DNA from: JACZSB01 sp965372015 | GTDB taxonomy: Bacteria; Fidelibacterota; Marinisomatia; SCGC-AAA003-L08; TS1B11 | Direction of reading: 5' to 3' | NCBI GenBank assembly: GCA_965372015.1 | Contig: CBDVAP010000108.1 | Span: 1 to 10,839 of the forward strand | Length of the DNA stretch: 10,839 bases | In this document: in pieces, positions 6,847 to 10,839 of the stretch | How positions within the stretch are numbered: the stretch's first letter is position 1 | Layout: every line of letters begins with the position of its first letter | Position numbers and translations under genes: made by a program | Notes under the pieces: model-generated | Databases searched by the model: none | Seen by the model: the letters and a program-made list of their open reading frames with translations, nothing else | What the model was told of the DNA's origin: nothing

Positions 6847-7104
6847 ATGGCAACAGTGAAGACAGCGATTTCAATCCCTGAATCCCTGTTTGAAGAGCTC
6901 GAAGTTGCAGCCAAGGAAATGCAGCTCTCCCGGAGCGAGGTATTCAGGCGAGCTGTGGAGAGGTTCCTGCGGGACCGAGAGAGCCAGCGGATGATGGAGA
7001 AACTGAAAGAGGTTTACAGTGAACCACCTGACGAGGAAGAGCGCGAGTACCTCAGGAGAATGAAAGTCCTCTACAGTAAGTCCTTAGAGCGGGAGGAATG
7101 GTGA
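6847..7104 (+). CDS. Ribbon-helix-helix antitoxin
   Basis: This 85-residue protein is the labile partner and autorepressor of a type II toxin-antitoxin pair. Residues 4-11 (VKTAISIP) form the DNA-contacting beta strand. Residues 12-45 make the two helices of the ribbon-helix-helix fold (ESLFEELEVAAKEM, then SRSEVFRRAVERFLRD). The highly charged C-terminal half (46-85) is probably disordered until it wraps the toxin, as in MazE-type antitoxins. The start has GAGG 8 nt upstream. Its TGA overlaps the toxin start by 7 nt, ensuring coupled synthesis. A palindromic operator and TATAAT lie just upstream. The module is bounded by repeats, suggesting horizontal arrival. The exact antitoxin subfamily is uncertain. 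Confidence 0.85.
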   Translation: MATVKTAISIPESLFEELEVAAKEMQLSRSEVFRRAVERFLRDRESQRMMEKLKEVYSEPPDEEEREYLRRMKVLYSKSLEREEW

Positions 7105-7457
7105 TCCGGCAAGGGGACGTATGCTGGCTGGATCTGGGAGTGCCTCGGGGCTCGGCGCCAGGTTACCGTCGTCCACACGTTGTCGTGCAGAACGACCTGC
7201 TCAACCAAAGTCCAATCAATACAGCGATCCTCTGCTCGATTACATCGAAGCTAAAGCGCGCCGCGAGCCCGGGAAATGTTCTCCTTCACAAGGGTGAGGC
7301 CAACCTCCCCAGGCCAAGTGTGGTGAACGTGACCCAGATAGTCACCATAGACAAATCTGCCCTGGTAGAGAAAATTGGCACCCTATCCTCCAAGCGAGTT
7401 CTTGAAATCCTCCAGGGTATCCAGTTGGTCCTGCAGCCGCGGGAGGGGAGGGGGTGA
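7098..7457 (+). CDS. MazF/PemK-family endoribonuclease toxin
   Basis: This 119-residue toxin is expected to cleave mRNA at short sequence motifs when the antitoxin is degraded. It has the family opening QGDVCWLDLGVPRGSAPGYRRPHVVVQND (read as residues 5-33), with the catalytic-region Arg in PGYRRP, then SITSK (48-52), where the Thr/Ser position is characteristic. The C-terminal helix contains the usual VLEILQGIQLVL. The length is typical (110-120), and no frameshift or lost motif is seen, so it appears intact. The ATG at 7098 has GGGAGG only 1 nt upstream; a GTG at 7101 would be spaced slightly better and changes only one residue. It overlaps the antitoxin end, and its stop overlaps the first possible lipA start (GTGA). 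Confidence 0.88.
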   Translation: MVIRQGDVCWLDLGVPRGSAPGYRRPHVVVQNDLLNQSPINTAILCSITSKLKRAASPGNVLLHKGEANLPRPSVVNVTQIVTIDKSALVEKIGTLSSKRVLEILQGIQLVLQPREGRG

Positions 7458-8368
7458 GGGAAGAAGTGGTAGTGGCAGTCAGCAGTAGCAGTTGGCACCG
7501 CCGGCCGCCGTGGCTAAAAGTCAAATTGCAGACGGGAGATAATTATAAATTCCTTAAGGACTTGGTACGAAGACGGCGGTTGCACACGGTTTGCCAGGAG
7601 GCCCGCTGTCCCAACATTTACGAGTGCTGGGAGCACCGGACCGCCACTTTGATGATCTTAGGAGAGGTCTGCACCCGCTCCTGTGGCTTTTGTGCAGTGA
7701 CCACCGGCAGACCGGCCGCAATTGATCAAGGCGAGCCGCGCCGGGTGGCTGAGGCGGTGCGGCTGATGGGGCTGGGGCATTGCGTGATCACTTCGGTGGA
7801 CCGTGACGAATTGCCCGACGGTGGGGCGGGCCTGTGGGCGGAGACTATCCGCCAGGTGCGCCGCCAGGCCCCCGATTGCACGCTGGAAGTGCTGGTCCCG
7901 GACTTTGGGGGAGATGAAATTTCGCTGCAACAGGTGATCGACGCTGAGCCGGATATTTTCGGGCACAACCTGGAGACCGTACCGCGTCTATACCGGCGGG
8001 TCAGGCCCCAGGCGGACTACCGGCGCAGCCTGGAGGTATTGGCTTTCGCTACCGGTCGGGGTTTGATCGTTAAGAGCGGCATGATGGTCGGGTTGGGTGA
8101 GAGCGAGGCGGAGGTCCGGGCCCTGATGACCGCTGTGGCTGCTACCGGCTGTCGCCTGTTTACCGTGGGCCAATATCTCCAGCCGACCAGGGAGCATGTG
8201 GCTGTGGCGGCTTACATCAAGCCGGCGGAGTTTGGCCGCTACCGGGAGTTCGGCCGGCAGTTGGGATTAGCCGTGGAAGCCGGTCCGCTGGTCAGGTCTT
8301 CCTACCAAGCCGAGCGGCTGGCGCGGTCACCGGGCTTATTGTCATTCCGCTGGGAGAAAGACTCGTAA
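7454..8368 (+). CDS. lipA: Lipoyl synthase (radical SAM)
   Basis: LipA inserts two sulfurs at C6 and C8 of protein-bound octanoyl groups, completing the lipoyl cofactor after LipB. In the 304-residue frame the auxiliary 4Fe-4S cluster ligands are Cys47, Cys52 and Cys58 (CX4CX5C, EARCPNIYEC). The radical-SAM cluster ligands are Cys73, Cys77 and Cys80 (CTRSCGFC). The C-terminal RSSY (281-284) supplies the serine ligand of the auxiliary cluster. All essential features are present. The start is a GTG: 7454 has GGGAGG 7 nt upstream and overlaps the toxin stop, while 7466 has GAGGG 5 nt upstream. There is no ATG before the conserved RRPPWLKVKL. The first 13 residues (VVVAVSSSS) are encoded by CAGTAG-type repeats, so the N-terminus has probably been remodelled. 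Confidence 0.95.
   Translation: MREEVVVAVSSSSWHRRPPWLKVKLQTGDNYKFLKDLVRRRRLHTVCQEARCPNIYECWEHRTATLMILGEVCTRSCGFCAVTTGRPAAIDQGEPRRVAEAVRLMGLGHCVITSVDRDELPDGGAGLWAETIRQVRRQAPDCTLEVLVPDFGGDEISLQQVIDAEPDIFGHNLETVPRLYRRVRPQADYRRSLEVLAFATGRGLIVKSGMMVGLGESEAEVRALMTAVAATGCRLFTVGQYLQPTREHVAVAAYIKPAEFGRYREFGRQLGLAVEAGPLVRSSYQAERLARSPGLLSFRWEKDS
7466..7490 (+). repeat. GTGGTAG/CAGTAGCAG repeats at the 5' end of lipA (right copy)
   Basis: GTGGTAGTGGCAGTC (7466-7480) is followed by AGCAGTAGCAG, matching the left copy after the oxidoreductase stop (GAAGTGG and CAGTAGCAG are shared). In each copy the similar stretch begins at a TGA stop codon. Here the repeat is translated into Val/Ala/Ser residues of LipA. 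Confidence 0.5.
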
Positions 8369-8385
8369 TTTACAGGAGAGTAAAT

Positions 8386-8670
8386 ATGGCTTCGCGCGCG
8401 CGTTTACTGCTGATTTTAACGGCACTGGCCGGTGTCCTGCTGGTATATGCCCTTTACCAGCCGGTGCTGTGGGCGGACCGGGGCGCCAGCGGTGAGCAAC
8501 CCCCGCCGCTTAGCGACCAGCCGTTTCACCAGAGTTATGTTAACGATGAGATTTGCCTGACATGCCACGCCCAGAAAAAAGAACTACCCGCTTTCGACCT
8601 AGTGGCTCCCAAAATGGACCACGATCTCCGCAAAAACTGCGGCGAGTGCCACCAGCTCCCAGCAGGCTGA
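8386..8670 (+). CDS. Membrane-anchored diheme c-type cytochrome-like protein
   Basis: This 94-residue protein has one N-terminal hydrophobic helix (about 6-24) after a basic MASRAR start, acting as an uncleaved signal anchor and placing the rest in the periplasm. A Pro-rich linker (38-46) follows. Two covalent heme sites are present, CLTCH (57-61) and CGECH (85-89). His48 and His79 lie ahead of each site and could be distal axial ligands, giving two bis-His low-potential hemes. It is shorter than NapC/NrfH (four hemes) or triheme c7 proteins, and I recognise no named family. CAGGAG 8-9 nt before the ATG supports the start, 17 nt after lipA. The end overlaps the following gene in another frame. 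It is probably an electron shuttle or heme scaffold; its partner is unknown. Confidence 0.82.
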   Translation: MASRARLLLILTALAGVLLVYALYQPVLWADRGASGEQPPPLSDQPFHQSYVNDEICLTCHAQKKELPAFDLVAPKMDHDLRKNCGECHQLPAG

Positions 8671-9674
8671 CCCAGCTCGCGCGGCAGGTTGACCTGGAGC
8701 CGGGCTGGTCCCGGGTACTGGCGGCGCCGGCGATACCGGCCGTTTTCGAACGGGGACCGGCGGGCGCCCGGCTGTTGATGTTGGAGTTACTGGTCACTGA
8801 ATGGACACCGCGCCTGGCGACTCTGCGCCGAGAACTGCGGTGGGATGCCCGTCACGGCCAGGCGATCCGGCGCACCTTGAGGGAGCAACAAGAAGACGGT
8901 ACCTGGCCGGTGAAGGCCCCTCGGGAACCGGCGGGAGCCTACCGGCAGTTGGTGTTGGTGATGCTGGTGGAGAAACTCCATAGCCTGATGAACCTGGGGG
9001 GCCGGCGTAGTTGGCCGGAAGCACGCGACGCCATTCGGGCGCTACTGGGATTTCAGCAGCCGGATGGCCGCTTCCCCCTGATGTACCATCACCATGCCGC
9101 CATCGGCAGTTTGATGATTTCGTTGGGGTTGGGGCGCAATCCGGCGGTGCACAAGGCGGCCCATTGGATTCTGGAGCGCCAGCGGGAAGACGGCGGTTGG
9201 CTGCACCCCCATATGGCCGGCCGGGGAAAGGCGCCCCGCTCCTGCCTGTGGACCACGGCGGAGGTGTTGGCCTTTCTGGGGCGCTATCCTACCATGCGGG
9301 TCAAGGCAAAGTTCCAGGCGGCCGGGGAGTTCCTGCTGCAGCATGCCCTGGAGGCCAACACCACCAGCCTGTTGCCGGATGCCGCCACGTGGGATTTTCT
9401 GCAGACCGGCAGCCGGGGCGTACAGCTGTTCCAGGGCGGTACCTTGAAAGTGCTCGACGGGCTGAGTCTGGCCGGATTCAATCCGGCTCACCGGACCTTC
9501 AAAAAGCTGTACCAGTGGTTACTCGAACAACAGCTTCCGAGCGGCTTGTTCCCGCGGGTGGCCGGACGCGATGAAAAAGGGGATGCCCTGGTAACGGCGC
9601 GGGCCTTGGATGTTATCAGGCGGGTGGAAGTGGGCCGGCCCGCACATCTGGCAGAGGAAGCGCCTGCGGAGTGA
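8646..9674 (+). CDS. Squalene-cyclase-fold (alpha/alpha toroid) protein of unknown function
   Basis: This protein of about 342 residues is built of prenyltransferase/squalene-cyclase-type helical repeats. QW-like motifs occur at QEDGTW (82-87), QQPDGRF (137-143), RQREDGGW (178-185) and QQLPSGLF (295-302). The segment where cyclases carry DxDDTA reads LWTTAEVL (201-208), so the catalytic acids are missing and terpene cyclase activity is unlikely. A YHHH cluster (147-150) and HPH (187-189) could bind metal. No signal peptide or membrane helix is seen, suggesting a cytoplasmic protein. The start is uncertain: GTG 8646 overlaps the cytochrome gene by 25 nt, CTG 8667 overlaps its stop by 4, and the first ATG (8778) would cut into the domain. 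A frameshift joining it to the cytochrome gene cannot be excluded. Confidence 0.75.
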   Translation: MPPAPSRLTQLARQVDLEPGWSRVLAAPAIPAVFERGPAGARLLMLELLVTEWTPRLATLRRELRWDARHGQAIRRTLREQQEDGTWPVKAPREPAGAYRQLVLVMLVEKLHSLMNLGGRRSWPEARDAIRALLGFQQPDGRFPLMYHHHAAIGSLMISLGLGRNPAVHKAAHWILERQREDGGWLHPHMAGRGKAPRSCLWTTAEVLAFLGRYPTMRVKAKFQAAGEFLLQHALEANTTSLLPDAATWDFLQTGSRGVQLFQGGTLKVLDGLSLAGFNPAHRTFKKLYQWLLEQQLPSGLFPRVAGRDEKGDALVTARALDVIRRVEVGRPAHLAEEAPAE

Positions 9675-9796
9675 ATGATTTCCGCCATCCTGTCAGGCCG
9701 GCGCCCCCTGATTCCCGTTAACGCCCGTTGGTATGATAGTTGTTGCACGCTACAGGTGTGATTAAATTTTCGTAGCATGGCTGAATTGGAGAACAG
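9675..9796 (+). promoter_or_regulatory. Intergenic leader upstream of lon with a possible -10
   Basis: This is the only gap of note between the toroid gene and lon. TATGAT (9732-9737) is one base from consensus -10, but the -35 region is poor. TTGCAC (9743-9748) is a fair -35 without a well-spaced -10. No CIRCE-type (HrcA) inverted repeat, often found before heat-shock genes, is present. A weak TCAGG/CCTGA hairpin (9694-9712) could end the upstream transcript. The sequence is less GC-rich than the genes on either side, as expected for a promoter. Confidence 0.3.
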
Positions 9797-10839
9797 ATGA
9801 CCGATAAAGATAAATCGGCAGAGGAGCTGGAACCAGAAGAGCTGATCGAGCATGACCCGGGCGATGAAATGTACCCGGTAATGCCGTTACGCAATACGGT
9901 CCTGTTTCCCCAGCAGATCATCCCAATTTATATCGGACGTGAGCAGTCGTTGAAACTAATCGAGGACTTGCCCAGCGGCCGCAAAATGCTGGTGGTGGTG
10001 GCTCAAAAGGATGGCTCGGTGGAGGTACCCACCGAAGATGACCTGTACCTACGGGGGACCCTGGCAGTCATCATGAAAGTTTTTGACATGCCCGACAATT
10101 CCAAGTCGGCCATTGTCCAGGGCATTGTGCGGGTTGTGATCGACAAATATCATACCACCGGTCCCTACTTCAGAGCACAGGTGAAGCGGGTGGAGGAGAA
10201 CCAGGACGACAGCCTGGAAGTGGGCGCTCTGGTTACCAACCTGCGGCAGATTTACCAACGGTTGATCGAAGCGGTACCTTACTTGACTGACGCGCAGGCC
10301 GGCGTGCTTTCCAACATCCAGGACCCGGCCCGGATTGCCGACCGGGCTATTTCCATGATGAACATCCACAACCAGGAGAAGCAGGAAATCCTTGAGGAGA
10401 TGGATGTCAAGGAACGACTGGAGAAGGCCACGGTGATCGTCAACCGGGAAATTCAGCGGGCGGAACTGGGGGAGAAGATCCAGTCCGAAGTGCAGGACGA
10501 AATCTCCAAGACGCAACGGGAGTACTATCTGCGGGAGCAGCTCAAAGCGATCCGCAAGGAGCTGGGTGAGGATGAACAATCGCTGGATCAGAAGGAGTTG
10601 GAGGATAAGGTCAAAGCCGCGGGCATGTCCCCCGAGGCGGAGAAGGTAGCCATGAAGGAGTTGGAGCGACTGGGCCGCATCCCACCCCAATCACCGGAGT
10701 TTACCGTGGCTCGGACCTACATCGACTGGCTCACCGACCTGCCCTGGAGCAAAAGCACGGACGATAATAATGACTTAGCTAACGCCCAGCAGATTCTGGA
10801 CGAGGACCACTACGGCCTGGAGAAGACCAAGGAACGTAT
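9797..10839 (+). CDS. lon: ATP-dependent protease Lon, N-terminal part (3' truncated by window)
   Basis: Lon is a cytoplasmic AAA+ serine protease that degrades misfolded and regulatory proteins, typically including type II antitoxins such as the one encoded upstream. The 347 residues visible cover an acidic leader (1-24), the substrate-binding LON domain beginning YPVMPLRNTVLFPQQIIPI, and the long coiled-coil/helical region with YYLREQLKAIRKELGE. They continue into the start of the ATPase module (TDLPWSK and DEDHYGLEKTKER). The Walker A motif and the Ser-Lys catalytic dyad lie beyond the window edge. The start has GGAG (9788-9791) five nt upstream. The frame is open to the end and shows no damage. 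It appears to have its own promoter region. Confidence 0.96.
   Translation, partial: MTDKDKSAEELEPEELIEHDPGDEMYPVMPLRNTVLFPQQIIPIYIGREQSLKLIEDLPSGRKMLVVVAQKDGSVEVPTEDDLYLRGTLAVIMKVFDMPDNSKSAIVQGIVRVVIDKYHTTGPYFRAQVKRVEENQDDSLEVGALVTNLRQIYQRLIEAVPYLTDAQAGVLSNIQDPARIADRAISMMNIHNQEKQEILEEMDVKERLEKATVIVNREIQRAELGEKIQSEVQDEISKTQREYYLREQLKAIRKELGEDEQSLDQKELEDKVKAAGMSPEAEKVAMKELERLGRIPPQSPEFTVARTYIDWLTDLPWSKSTDDNNDLANAQQILDEDHYGLEKTKER

Noticed and set aside
9042..9491. Open - strand frame opposite the toroid gene
   Set aside because: The + strand frame shows repeated QW motifs; the reverse frame shows no motif, no ribosome site and low-complexity Gln/Gly/Pro composition.
9675..9796. CIRCE or sigma-32 type heat-shock element before lon
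   Set aside because: No TTAGCACTC-type dyad or convincing heat-shock promoter pair could be found in the gap.
10049..10690. 213-codon - strand frame opposite lon
   Set aside because: It lies entirely within the conserved Lon N-terminal coding sequence, and its Leu/His/Asp-rich product has no recognisable domain.

Overview
This 10.8 kb bacterial chromosome segment is GC-rich and densely coding. Almost everything lies on the + strand in short-gap or overlapping gene strings. The content is mostly housekeeping: the end of folate/pterin gene folE, DNA repair nuclease nfo, dihydrolipoamide dehydrogenase, both lipoate-assembly genes (lipB and lipA) and the start of lon. Shine-Dalgarno sites are used throughout. 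A DUF885 lipoprotein, a membrane-anchored two-heme c-type protein and the style of the Lpd and Lon proteins point to an uncultured Gram-negative lineage, perhaps of the FCB group. That placement is an impression from protein style and is low confidence.

Layout. (1) 2-2640: folE (5' end outside the window), nfo and lpdA form a tight operon; folE/nfo overlap by one base and nfo/lpdA are 3 nt apart. (2) 2634-2888: a small two-helix membrane protein on the - strand converges with lpdA. A 165-nt divergent intergenic region containing a long-spaced inverted repeat separates it from lipB. (3) 3054-6696: lipB, an overlooked possible small ORF (45 codons) overlapping its end, a DUF885 metallopeptidase-like lipoprotein and a DapB/2,4-diaminopentanoate-dehydrogenase-like oxidoreductase. 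(4) 6697-7457: a GC-rich hairpin and CAGTAG-type repeats, then a promoter and operator leading into a ribbon-helix-helix antitoxin/MazF-like toxin pair. (5) 7454-8368: lipA, whose first codons lie in a second copy of the CAGTAG-type sequence. (6) 8386-9674: a membrane-anchored diheme c-type protein overlapping, in another frame, a squalene-cyclase-fold (alpha/alpha toroid) protein that lacks the catalytic acidic motif. (7) 9797 to the window end: the lon N-terminal half.

How the genes work together: LipB and LipA make protein-bound lipoate, and Lpd reoxidises dihydrolipoyl groups on 2-oxoacid dehydrogenase or glycine-cleavage complexes, so lpdA-lipB-lipA form a dispersed lipoylation neighbourhood. 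The toxin-antitoxin module looks like a later insertion between the oxidoreductase and lipA, because similar sequence begins at the stop codon on each side of it. The least explained unit is the diheme protein/toroid protein pair; it is the best candidate here for an undescribed system, but its function cannot be read from sequence alone.
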